From: Halichondria panicea
Lineage: Eukaryota > Porifera > Demospongiae > Suberitida > Halichondriidae
Assembly: GCF_963675165.1 (NCBI RefSeq)
Contig: NC_087393.1
Coordinates: 5,134,202-5,198,201 of the forward strand
Direction of reading: 5' to 3'
DNA length: 64,000 nucleotides
Shown: positions 11,527-22,182 of the stretch, piece by piece
How positions within the stretch are numbered: position 1 is the first letter of the stretch
How the letters are laid out: each line of letters starts with the position of its first letter
Notes under the pieces: model-generated
Databases searched by the model: none
The model's input: only the letters and a program-made list of their open reading frames with translations
Told to the model about the DNA's origin: nothing
Program-made: the position numbers and the translations under genes

Positions 11527-12125
11527 ATGAAGACACTATACACACTTTTGGTTCCAGTTATTGTCAGTGTCGCTGTAGCCATTGGTAAGTTAATACTGTG
11601 TTACATTCTTAGATTCTACACATTCCTTCCCTCTGCAGATAATCCTCAGAATGGAGACATCCGATTGTCTGGCCTGGTGGATCGATCGTCTCTGAAAGGC
11701 CGCCTGGAGGTGTACAACAGCACCACTGATGTGTGGGGTACAGTGTGTTATACTAATGATATAGCGCAGCAGAACTGGGAGAAGGGAGCAGCCAGGGCAG
11801 CTTGTCGTCAACTAGGCTATCAGGATGTCATTAGCGTTGGATCAGTCACTCAGCTAAAGTAGTTAAATGCCTGAGTGGATTGAGGTTAATAGCCCTCAGC
11901 CCTCCCCCTCCCCCCCACACGTACATACACACAGTGTTCTACCTGCCCCTGAGACCACACCTATTCTTCTGTACGAAGTGAGCTGTGTGTACAATACGGA
12001 TGTCTCGAACCTTAACAACGAGATGGAGCATATTCTGAGATGTGATTTCTCTGAGGAGGGGAGTTGCAACCACACCCAGGACATGGCTATCGAGTGTAGT
12101 GAGTGAATGCTATTCCTGCACCCTC

Positions 12126-12156
<31 letters not shown>

Positions 12157-12707
12157 AATACGTCCAAGTATGCCAGCCCCTACAGTGCAGAGGTTCGGCT
12201 GGTGGGCGGGGACTATCGCTCTCACGGGGTGCTGGAGGTGTACGTCAACGATATCTGGGGTACGGTGTGTCCTGACAGTGTGACTGCCAGCAGTGCTCAG
12301 TCAGCATGTCGTCAGATGGGCTACACAGGAGCTAATTCATTCTCCCAGGCCGACCCACTGTAAGTCCTGGGAGTGTAGCTATTATATAGAAGCTTAGTGT
12401 GTGGTGATTAAACTCTGTTTGGTTAGTTGATTTTCGTTCATTCTTCACTGCAGCAAGGACACTCAACTTGTAATCCAGACATTGACTTGTTCTAGTTCTC
12501 GTCAATGTCTGGGTTTCTGCTTTTATTATCCTTCAGCAACAGACACGGTCACCTGCTTTTCTGACGCGATAGTAGCCATCACATGCAGTGAGTATAATTA
12601 CGAGATGGACTGTGTTAGTTATGTACTCCCCCTCCTCCTCAGCATTTGATTTGCAGAAAAAATATCTTACCCCTGGTAACGAGGACACCTGTGAGGCTAG
12701 TACATGT

Positions 12708-12764
<57 letters not shown>

Positions 12765-13058
12765 TAATCTCTCCTGTATTGTTAGACCATAATTATTGTT
12801 ATGCTCTCAACAGTAACCCTTCAATCACTTATAATTATAATTATAATGTATTTATCTCCTACAGCTCCTACAGTTCCTCCGCTCAACTGGATAGTACGAT
12901 TGGCTGAGACAATTGGAGGGGGTGTGGGGGGTCTGGCGTTGGTCCTTATCCTCATAATCACGACTCTGTGTTGCTGTTGTTTCACCAATGGCTGTCCCCT
13001 GCACTCTTGGAGAGAGAGGAGACTCTTTGGCGTTGACGGCTATGAGAAAATCAACTAA
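11527..13058 (+). CDS. Two-domain SRCR membrane receptor, copy 2
   Basis: Exons 11527-11584, 11639-11858, 11935-12098, 12155-12359, 12454-12587, 12643-12705, 12865-13058; 345 aa. The architecture is the same as copy 1: signal peptide, two SRCR domains, transmembrane helix, tail HSWRERRLFGVDGYEKIN. SRCR domain 1 is nearly identical to copy 1, while the distal part of domain 2 (QCLGFCFYYPSATDTVTC) and the stalk have diverged more. This pattern fits recent duplication or gene conversion in the 5' half with divergence of the membrane-proximal half. The 3' end faces the 3' end of the death-fold membrane protein gene, 245 bp away. Confidence 0.9.
12714..12761. repeat. (CA)n microsatellite in SRCR2 intron 6
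   Basis: An uninterrupted CA tract of about 24 units just after the donor at 12705. Confidence 0.9.
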
Positions 13059-13303
13059 ATCAATAACTCAAACTCATTGACTGTCTGTACATGATATATT
13101 TATTATACTATCAATTTTTATTGTGTGTGTGTTGATTTAATCATTACATGGACACAAAAATTATTAAGGAAATGTACGAATAAAAAAAACAGACAATAAT
13201 TGTTCAGTCAGCATTTAGAAATATTTGCATGGACACGGAATACAAAATGTACAATGTATAATTATTAAAACAAACAGTAGAGTACGGCATAATGTTGCAC
13301 AGT

Positions 13304-15540
13304 TTAATTGTTCAGTTTACATCGTTTATACAGCCTGTAGCAGACAATGCCCTCCAGCAACAATACACTACTGATAAGCACAGCTAGCACAACCAGCACA
13401 CACACACTCACAATCAGCCAATTCACATTGTATATAGAAAACGATGTGTCCACCTGTGTAAAGGCTTTCTTTTCACTCCACTCACTGTCAAGTGAGTCGA
13501 CCTTGTGTACGTTAGCGAGCAAGCACATCTCATCGTTCATGTGCCAGAATTCATGGTAGGAGCTCTCGTTCATGGTAAAGGTGCAGTGTTGCTGTCCTTC
13601 TTCACTATCAGTTAGCGTGCAACTGTGTACAACAGCTTTTGGAGACGGTAGTTCATACGATACATTCGTGATGGTCATATTGTAGTCATACTTCATATTG
13701 TAGAAAGCCGAAGGATTGTTGAGGGTGAAGCGAACACTGTAATATCCAGACTTAGTCACCTTGTAGACAAAAGATTGGGGTAAGCAAGATTTTGACTGAT
13801 CCTCGTGGCAAGCATCGAAATCTATCGAGTATATAGCATCGATCAACTCCTTAGAATCTTCTAAACTGTTCCACACGGCCCCCAAATTGTCAATCACATG
13901 TACCTCAACAATAACTCTCTCCTGGGAATAATTTGTAACAGCACGAATTGAATAGTCAATCACAGATCCTTGGAGCAAGTACATAGTGTTGTTCTCAATG
14001 CGTTGCTGTTCAACTAATTGCTTCTGTGGTTCTATTGTGGTTGTTTTGTTGAGAAGCTTAGACTCTGAGTCAATCAGATAGAGGTCGATATTATGAGGGT
14101 ATGCTTTTAAAAACTGAGTTAGGTCTACACTTGCTAAATAATAGGGATGGAGGTGGTCAGCTAGCAGAACAAGAGATTGCTCAAACAGGAACTGTTGTTG
14201 GTTGTCAGGCTGATAAGTTGCAGCGTGGATTGTTCCATAGGTAGAACCAGCTATCCCTACCATTACCAGGACAGCAAACACAAACAGGCTGACAACAAGG
14301 AGTCGCACACCTTTTCCAACACTCTGATCTGTATGCACATGCACGGTACATTTAATAGTGACATCTGAAATTTATTTGTCTACTCACCGATTCTAATCTG
14401 TGGTAGCAGTGGTAGGTGCTCACCAGATCTAGATTCTGTAAGCACTGCAAATAAACATTCTCAAGTTGAGTTAGGGTATATGTATGTCCTCACCTTCTGT
14501 TTCTGAAGCACCATCATATGCGGGGGAACTATCAAGGAATCTTTCCATCACAGGCGACAGAGGTGTTCGGTTCCCTTTGAGCATTTTCACTGGTGTTGGG
14601 CTGCCTTCTGGAGCTGTTTCTAAAATGGACAATAGGGTTTAAAAAAATCAATGAGACACACTGACTTACCATAAGCGGTGATGGAGACAGGTGTTCCCCT
14701 CCTGGATGAATCAGACTGAATAGAATGCTTGGAGGAGTAAGTATTGGAGCTTCCTGCTGACTTGTAGTCTGTAGAGATGGGAGGACATTACTAAAGCAGC
14801 CAATTGCAATCTAATGTAGGTACCTGGATTTATTTTATCTTGGTACTCTTTCACTGACAACTTGTTTCTCTTGCGATACTCAATCAAATACTTGATGCAC
14901 TTGTAGGCACCAATGCTGTTGAGGCCGTTAGCAAGCTCAAGTTGATCCTCCTCTGTTATTTTGCGCCTCTCAACAATCATAGACAACACAGCAAGTATTG
15001 TTTCCATAGACAGCGATTCTTTATTGATTCCCAGCACTCTAGCCCAGTAACATCGTATACGATACTCCTCATCGTCGGATAAATGACAAGCAATCTTTGC
15101 CAGACACTGGAACAGCTGAGCACCTCGAGTGTCCCATATTGGATTGTGATCAGGAGGTTTGGAAAATCCATATTTCTCAAGTTTCCTCACTGATTTACAG
15201 CCGAACCGCTGGTGACCCACGAGATTGAGAGTGTACACTAGCCGACTGAGAGCTGCAGTCTCGTTTCCATTGTAGAGATTTTTGATGAGATAAAACAGCT
15301 CCAGGAGACAGTCAGCTTTCTCTAGCTCTACCTTAGAGATCTCAGCTCGAAAACTGAACTTCATTAGCTCCAGCGTATTATGTGATAGATATTGAACATC
15401 CACATATTGCAGCCATCCATTGAGGCCAAGTGCAGAAGGTGACACCTTTAGAAGGTATGGAAGGTATCTATAACTCTAGAGTACGCCATGCATTGTAGCC
15501 TTACCTCCTGTATACCCAAAGCTTGCTTTATTGACGCCAT
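13304..15540 (-). CDS. Two-pass membrane protein with tandem death-effector-like domains
   Basis: Exons (minus) 15505-15540, 14824-15445, 14670-14768, 14494-14619, 14388-14435, 13304-14328; 651 aa. Residues about 20-110 (LELMKFSFRAEISK, ADCLLELFYLIKN, SRLVYTLNLVG) and 120-205 (LFQCLAKIACHLSDDEEY, MIVERRKITEEDQLELANG, IGAYKCIKYLIEY) have the helix pattern of death-effector domains. A Ser/Thr/Pro-rich linker follows, then TM1 (LLVVSLFVFAVLVMVGIAG), a luminal or extracellular domain of about 270 residues with several N-glycosylation sites (NKT, NNT, NYS, NMT, NVS, NES) and a few cysteines, TM2 (WLIVSVCVLVVLAVLIS) and a short basic tail. Both ends should face the cytosol. The death-fold call is pattern-based; the ectodomain is unrecognised. 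The start is the ATG of the 12-codon first exon. Confidence 0.6.
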
Positions 15541-15827
15541 GACTGCACTGCACTGATGTTTAATAGAGCAGCTAGCTAGCTAAAACCTTATATGCAGAAG
15601 TGGGCAGGGCTCATCAGCAGGTGATTGGCATTGCAAAATAGCCGCGGCTAAAAACGACCTTACCTCGAATCTAATGACTAGCCGCCCTCTAGGCCTATAA
15701 CATACATGTACAGTAGTAATAATAAGCGCAACAATCAATTCAATGCACAACAAGATACTGTAAAAAGAAGGGAAGGGGACTATAATAATAATATCAAAGT
15801 CTAAGCACACTAGCACACAGTCGTCAG
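15541..15827. promoter_or_regulatory. Promoter region of the death-fold gene and 3' flank of MFSD11
   Basis: AGCCGCGGCTA and TTACCTCGAAT lie about 100-130 bp upstream of the ATG at 15540. No coding sequence was seen. Confidence 0.35.
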
Positions 15828-18800
15828 TTAGTCTTTGTGCTGAGGTGGCTTGTAATGCTTCCACTCCACGAGGGCAAAGGTCAGAGTTCCCACGGCTCCT
15901 AGCACCACCTGTACGAGATCAATGCACTCGTGTGGTTAAAGGTCAATACGAATAGACCAACTCACGAGAGCTAGCAGCTGCCACTGTAGTGTGATGAGGG
16001 AGGAGGTGAGGAAACCAACCATTGCCGCCAGTGACTACAGGGGGGGTATCATCAATGTGGGAGGGGGCTTTAACTCTTTGGTATTATTATACATATGCTT
16101 TTTAGACCTCTCTGTTGTAATAGCTTACCTGGAAGAATTTAAAGAGAGCCATGGCAGGAGCACTGTTTTCATCCGAGGGGTACAGGGCACCAATGATGGA
16201 GTAGATCTGTGAGGGGGGTAGTGGTGGGGGGTAGTGATGAGGGTAGTGATGGGGGGTAGTAATGGAGGGGTAGTGATGGGGGGTAGTGATGGGGGGTAGT
16301 AATGGAGGGGTAGTGATGGGGGGTAGTGATGGGGGGGTAGTAATGGAGGGGTAGTCTAGGACGTTGGTCTCACCTGTGTGTTGAAGCAAGCATCTCCCAG
16401 TCCCAGCAGGAACGCACACACCATCACGACATAGATACTATATGAGGGAGAAGAGAGAGGCTGATACAACACACTACATGTACAACATCTGTAAGTCAAC
16501 CAGCTAATATAGCATTAACATAGACGGAATCACACAATCTAAGCAAAGAGAATCCACCGACACACACACACACACACAGCAGACCACTGGTCTGCTGTGT
16601 GTGTGTGTGTGTGTCGGTGGATGGCCATTGTCCTGTGAGCAGACCACGGCCATGACCGAGGAATGCAGCCACAAAGTTTGCTCTTAGCCCTAACGTCAAC
16701 AGAAAGTTGGGGAATAAGTACAAGTGCAGACCAACCCTACATATAAGAGAGGTGTAAGTCTGCAGTCCAGCCAGTTTGCAAGACCCACAGAGAGAAAGCT
16801 AGCCCATCAGCTATCAGTCAGTATGACCAAGGTGAGTGAGTACTATAGCATTGTGCTGACACAGGAGATTAAGCATGTTGCGTGAGTGGGTGGTATGTGC
16901 CTGGGGGCTTTCCACAATAAAAACAGATCCCATGCTGCACACGATCAAACAACTATTACTCTATATACTGCAGCTATAGGTTTTCATTTTCAGTTGCACA
17001 GAGAGATACTGAATACTACTCATTGTGTAGTAGTAATGCTGTGACTCTCACGTGCACTGGTGACCACTAATTATAGTCAGCAACAAATAAAGCGTTACAG
17101 TGGATGCAGCTAGCTACATGCATGTAGTGCAGGCATGATAACAGCTACATGCATGCTGACAGCTACCATGCCAGTGCTAACAGCTACATGCATGCTACAT
17201 GCATGCTACATGCATGCTGACAGCTACCATGCCAGTGCTAACAGCTACATGCATGCAACAGCTACATGTACATGCATGCTAACAGACGTTGTCGTCCCCA
17301 CAGGTTAGGAACTACTTGTACTGCTCAGCCTAGCTGCACTCCTATCATCAGCAGCAAGCAAGGGAGGCGCTTGCCATGAGGTATTAGAAGTATTAAAAGT
17401 ATTGTACAGTTTCTTTTGATTCGAAATTTGAACCTCAGTAAAAACACTTGAAGTACTTGTACACCCACTCACAAACAGCTGTTTATGCAACCTACAGGAA
17501 CATGCTGGTTTGGTGCTTCAAGACATTATCCATAATGCACTTGTAAGTTGATACTTTAAGCGAAATGCGAGCTAGTGCCAGTTTAAAGCAATGCAGCCTA
17601 TCAGGCACGAAAATGTGCCTTGCTGTACAATTATACATAGTCTATGAAAGGTCAGTCACACGCACACTCAGTATGATCATCATTACTTAGGGGCCACAAG
17701 GAGGTTGTCTAGAAGCTGACCAGGTCCAAGTAGCTGTGTATGGACAAGGAGACACAATGGAGGCCAGAGTACTAACACTGGACAACCATGGCCTGGAGTT
17801 CAGGAACATACAACACACAACTAAAGACAGTAAGTGCTAGAGGTTAACTTGTACAGTGTTGGTGGTTGAACAATAACAAAACAGTGTTATTTCAAGATAA
17901 GAAGCAGGTCAAGCTTGTAACCAATAATAACTATACAGAGCTGACCACTACATTAGGAGGGCCAGCAAAGTCAACCATTTTATCAGCTTTACAAGTTTCA
18001 ATGCTAGTGTCTAGGCCACTCAACCGTGACCCGCCCACACATAGCTACACAAAGCCTTGGTTATAGCACCTGTGATGGGCAACGCAGAGGAGGTACGACA
18101 TGCGTACACAAATCACTAAAGGTTCAGTGTATTGATCTGGAACGTTATCACGTGACCACAAATGACATCAATGCGCTGAACTTGTAGTGATCCGTGCATG
18201 CATGTCGGACCTCCTCTGGAGCGGCCACTCTCTCGTAAGTCCCTCGCACTAATCGGCCATAACCAACAGGTGACAAATCTATCACCTTGTGTATTTACTT
18301 TTTATAATAGGTCTCTTCTACCTAGTGAGCATGCCACCCACCCCCCTTGACCTTCGACCCTGGTTCCTAATATTCAGCTCAGACATGCAGTCAGTGCTAC
18401 AAGTGGACAGCGATGGAACAATCGCCATGAAGGTATGTAGTTACAGACAATACTACATTACCTCATTAAAATCACCTCATGCTAATTAAATTCATGAGGC
18501 ATTAAACGAATTTCAAGAAGTATTATAATAACAAAGCAATCAAATGCATGACCTTCTAACCGTATAGCGCGAAATGTTCGAGGTACTTAAATATAAATTG
18601 TGTCCCAGGTCACGCCTTAAATCTTTGTACTTGAAAAGAAACATTTTCTTGTGCATGCATGTAGAATTGCTAACCTAACGAAAGCAGTGAAAATTAAGCT
18701 TCTCTAAAATTTCGCGCTATACGGTATAAAATAAAAGCAATGTAATCATTTTAAATGTCCATTTTCCCTCACAGGCTGCTAGTGATATCTCACTCGCTTG

Positions 18801-21519
18801 TTGTGCTCTGGCTGACTACCAGTTCTCCTTGAGGGAGGGTATGGACCACGCTCAGTTGGTATCTAGCCAGGGGGTAGTCGGTGTGACCCCCCAGGGAGCT
18901 ATGAAAGTGGGCGGGGCCACCTCTCGCTATCATGTGAGAATAGTCACTACTGTGGAGAAATGCTATCCAGGAGGGGAGGAGGCAAAGAACGACACAAAGA
19001 CTAACGAGTAAAGAACTGACTAACTCTAAACTGCCAATCTTTAATTAAACAAATTGTGTACAATATTTAGTATTACACACACTCACTTTGATGGGTTGAA
19101 TAGCGCTCCAAATGAGTCCGGTACGGATATATTCTTTATACTGGAATTCTCGGGGAGGTTGTAAAAGACGAGTAGATACACAGCAAAGTGTACTAGCATG
19201 CCCAATAGTACCACCGGGTCCTTGCCCCAGCGATTAGTATAGCGACCAAATATACCAAACAAACCACCTCCTGTAATATCATAGATTACATGACATTAGT
19301 ATACAGTTACAGGGTGAATGCCAACCTACCGACTATCTCTCCAAGACCAATGAAGAGTCCAGCTAGTCCAATGTTGGCCCTGTTGAACACTCCAGTCCTA
19401 CCCACTACTGTACCGTACACTCCACTCCAGAAGTTGAGCTCGTACCCTACACGGAGAAGATATAGCTCCCTCCACACACCCACACAGCCTCCCACACACA
19501 CACACACACAGCCTCCCCCCACACACACACACATCCACCCACACACTCTACCTGTGTAGATGAAGGTGATGCTGAGCAGCATCATGTCCACACTAAACAT
19601 GAGCTTCACAGCACGTACTACAAGGAGAGAGGAGAGAGGGTAACACATGAGAGATCATTATTATATAGTATATGACAGTGAACACTAACCTAGTGACCTG
19701 CCAGCTACGATACAAGCAGCCTTTCCACTCAAGGGGGCAGTACTATAGTCAGTGGTACCCTTTGTAAGCAATCCCTTGTTCTCACTGTGTGGGGGGGGGG
19801 CAGTGTGGGTAAGTGTGTGAGGTGTGTGTGTGGTGTGTGCCTACCTCAGACCCTCGTTGACATTTACAGCTGTTGAATGGATGCTTTTAGGAGCTTTTTC
19901 TCTGAGGTTGACTAGCCACAGTATGACAAAAAACATCACCCCCAATAAACCAAGCACAGTGAACACTCCAAAGATGATGTAATTCTCCGAGTGTTCTGTG
20001 TGTGTGGGGTGGGGGTGGGGTGTGTGTGTGGAGTGTGTGTGAGGTCTTTCCTTACCTAAGCAAATGTTGTCTCCTTTCTGATAGGACAGGAAAATAAAGA
20101 AGAACAGGTTGCCATAGATCAAGCTGTGGGGGGTAATGATATTATCATCTCTGTGGGGGGTGGTGGTAACGTACCTTGACTGTAGCATAAGCCAGAATAT
20201 CCCGCTAGTGACAGGCATGCGACTCTTCGAGGAATTCTGGATTAGTATCTGCCCCTGTGCCGTCCAGAGAACTGTGTGAGGGGGGTGGGTGGTTAGCGGA
20301 GTGGGTGTGGTTACATGACTCACTTCCTCCGGCACTGCCCAATAGGAATGCTCCGATGAATATCATTGGAACGTAAGGTCGAACCAGAGCCCCTATATAC
20401 ACCCTGTCAGCCAAATAATAATAATAATCGTATGATGTGCTATTAGTGACTGGAGAGTGTACAGCAATTAATCCTGTATCACATCCGGTCCAGTAATTGC
20501 ACGCTGTCAATGATAACGTATTGTTTTTAGAATAACGACCGCAGTTGAAAATAAAACTGTAGAGAACTGTACCATAAACGATGAAGTTTGATAGTTCATA
20601 ACAAGCACTGGTAAAGTTAACAGCATTCGTACAATTAGAAGTCTTGCCATTGCTTGTTACTCGTATGTCATTCTTAGCCATACCATAATTATACAAATTC
20701 CTACCAGGAAGTAATTTAAATGCAGTGTCTAACTCACACGTATAAGGCTCCAGTGATGATGAGGGACAGACGTGATCCAAACACTGCCACCACGGGTACT
20801 GACAACCAGTTGCCAATGGCAACCATCAGGTAGATGAGACACAGGCTACAAACATTAATACCTGACGCAGCTGTTACTATGGTTACACACACCCACTCAC
20901 CTGTAGTAACCGAGCTCAGCTGTGTGTGTGTGTATGTTATATAAATCAGTGCATTCAAATAACAGATTAATACTTCACTTACAAACAAACTCCTCAGTGA
21001 TAGGGATGCCGCCCTACAGGGAGAGATGCATGCATGGGTGATTAACACATGGTTATGGAATGTACATGACATGTTACTGATTTATAGGTATGTGTGGGTG
21101 TGATTCTCACATCAATATAGGTGCCGCTGCCGTTAGTTGAGTTGCCTTGACATTTTGGGGATAGAAAGCTGTTGATTGTGATCGTCTGAAGCACAATAGA
21201 GTATTAGTACCATATTCATGTAAGGGACAACACATACCTGTACAAATGCTGACGTCTGGAAGGCAGTAAAGAGAAACATGAAGCCAAAGCCTAGAAGGAC
21301 AATGTTCAGCCAGTTCTTCTTGCTCATAGTTAGTAGCTGAACGGACTCCATCTTGTTTCTCTGGCCTCTGACTAATGGTTCCTCTGAATGGCTGGGTTCG
21401 GGGTGGGTCTCTGGGTCTAGTGTGGGTAATAGCGTCTCCTGGTCACTCTGCTCGGCCTCAGATACTCCTATAGAGAGCAGCTCTAAGCTTTCTGCATGGA
21501 CAGCTAGTTGACCTTCCAC
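15828..21519 (-). CDS. MFSD11: MFSD11/UNC93-like major facilitator protein
   Basis: Seventeen exons (minus): 21238-21519, 21111-21185, 20983-21013, 20901-20919, 20738-20845, 20324-20403, 20175-20271, 20056-20123, 19845-19995, 19690-19784, 19552-19617, 19330-19446, 19087-19270, 16374-16437, 16129-16206, 15966-16034, 15828-15908; 554 aa, all in phase. Family signatures: LGFGFMFLFTAFQTSAFVQ, LWTAQGQ, GIFWLMLQS, GNLFFFIFLSYQKG, LSITFIYTG, FWSGVYGTVVG, IGLAGLFIGLGEIVGG, FLLGLGDACFNTQ, SAPAMALFKFFQ. It is a 12-helix membrane protein of the UNC93 branch; the substrate of MFSD11 is not established. The N-terminal extension has an acidic dileucine DQETLLP, which suggests endolysosomal sorting. One exon is only 19 nt. 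Intron 16438-19086 holds another gene on the opposite strand. Confidence 0.93.
16207..16352. repeat. Minisatellite GGGGTAGTGATGG/GGGGTAGTAATGG at MFSD11 intron acceptor
   Basis: Ten or more 13-15 bp units end at the acceptor of the exon starting at 16206 (minus). On the transcript strand they read as CCATCACTACCCC, again pyrimidine-rich with branch-point-like ACTA. Confidence 0.8.
16552..16622. repeat. Perfect palindrome with 35-bp arms and a 1-bp centre
   Basis: Arms 16552-16586 and 16588-16622 are exact reverse complements around C16587. Each arm is ATCCACCGA, a (CA)n run, then CAGCAGACCA. It lies in the MFSD11 intron about 200 bp upstream of the nested gene start. Confidence 0.95.
16741..16822 (+). 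promoter_or_regulatory. Putative TATA-type core promoter of the nested secreted-protein gene
   Basis: CATATAAGAG at about 16740-16749 sits about 80 bp before the ATG at 16823, leaving room for a short 5'UTR. It is the only clear TATA-like element seen near a gene start here. The role is inferred from position. Confidence 0.4.
16823..19011 (+). CDS. Small secreted protein nested in an MFSD11 intron (opposite strand)
   Basis: Exons 16823-16831, 17309-17380, 17498-17542, 17691-17829, 18311-18432, 18775-19011; 207 aa. The first exon encodes only MTK; the second begins after GGTTAG and completes a strong signal peptide (ELLVLLSLAALLSSAASKG). The mature chain is soluble, with cysteines at GGACHE, GGCLEA, LACCALA and KCYPGG and alternating beta-like stretches (VQVAVYGQG, FLIFSSDMQSVLQVDSDG). 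It ends in a charged tail. No family was recognised. The whole gene fits inside the 2.65-kb intron 16438-19086 of the MFSD11 gene. Intron 5 carries two MITEs. Confidence 0.75.
17105..17285. repeat. ACAGCTACATGCATGCTG tandem repeat
   Basis: Imperfect 18-40 bp units made of ACAGCTACATGCATG and ACAGCTACCATGCCAGTGCT in intron 1 of the nested gene, close to the acceptor of exon 2. Confidence 0.75.
18085..18218. mobile_element. MITE family B copy with CAGAGGAGGT termini
   Basis: Left end CAGAGGAGGTACGACATGCG and right end CATGTCGGACCTCCTCTG are inverted repeats, with internal AATCACT/AGTGAT also inverted. About 134 bp. It is related to 4247-4371. Confidence 0.65.
18559..18727. mobile_element. MITE family A variant (ACCGTATAGCGCGAAAT termini)
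   Basis: Ends ACCGTATAGCGCGAAAT and ATTTCGCGCTATACGGT are perfect inverted repeats of 17 bp; GCGCGAAA replaces the GCGGGTAA of the main family. Confidence 0.8.
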
Positions 21520-21748
21520 TTTGCTTTAGAGGGTGTTGTTTAGTAGCCCCGCCCACTTCCAGTGGAAAAACCCTTTGCATACTAGCCCCAACTAGTCTCT
21601 AGGGGGAAGGTCATCTCTATAGATATTCAATTTGTATGTTCGAGGTAAGGACGAAAAGTTAGGGCCTACGTCGAGGTAAAGCCGCGACATGGAATAAATT
21701 GTATGGGGATTTTCCCGTTTCCATGGATAACCTATTAGCTCTAAAAGA
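21520..21748. promoter_or_regulatory. Divergent promoter between MFSD11 and CEP83
   Basis: Only 229 bp separate the two start codons. Two TCGAGGTAA-type blocks (near 21640 and 21681, the second followed by AGCCGCGAC) lie here and resemble those upstream of the genes at 1462 and 15540. No TATA box was seen. Confidence 0.55.
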
Positions 21749-22146
21749 ATGGAGAACGAAGGAGGAGGACTGAGCGGAGGGCTAGGGCTGGAGAGCGCGT
21801 TGCTGGATCAGCGGATGAGGGCTGAGAAACACAAGACCAACTTTGAGGCTCTCAAGGCACAGCACCTCATACTCCAAGATGTATGTACAATTCATGATTA
21901 AATATGTACCTGGGCCTATACCAATAGCCCCTATTAAAGCCAGCCCCTTCTGCAGGCCCACAGCCAGCAGGGAGATGAGTTGGCACTATTGGCTGGGAAC
22001 TACGATCGCCTGGTGTCCCGCTCCCAGGAGATCATCCAAACACTGCAATCAGAGAGAGACAGTAAGATCGTAGAGTGTGAGGAGCAGAGGGCACAGGTAC
22101 GTGTGTATGTGTGTGTGTAGTGTGTGATGTGTGTGTGTAGTGTGTG

Positions 22147-22182
<36 letters not shown>

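Noticed and set aside
14424-14435. A 12-nt microexon in the death-fold gene
   Set aside because: Reading through to 14388 as one 48-nt exon is open and in phase, whereas the microexon model leads to a stop.
17105-17285. CRISPR-like array of ACAGCTACATGCATG units
   Set aside because: Units are adjacent and variable with no unique spacers, and the genome is animal; it is a simple intronic tandem repeat.
20404-20737. Long open frame with N-glycosylation motifs and cysteines between MFSD11 exons
   Set aside because: It is an intron by homology: joining 20738 to 20403 gives GALYVVYIGALVRPY, which fits the MFSD11 TM2-TM3 loop exactly. That loop is expected to be cytosolic, so N-glycosylation motifs mean little, and full retention creates an immediate stop.
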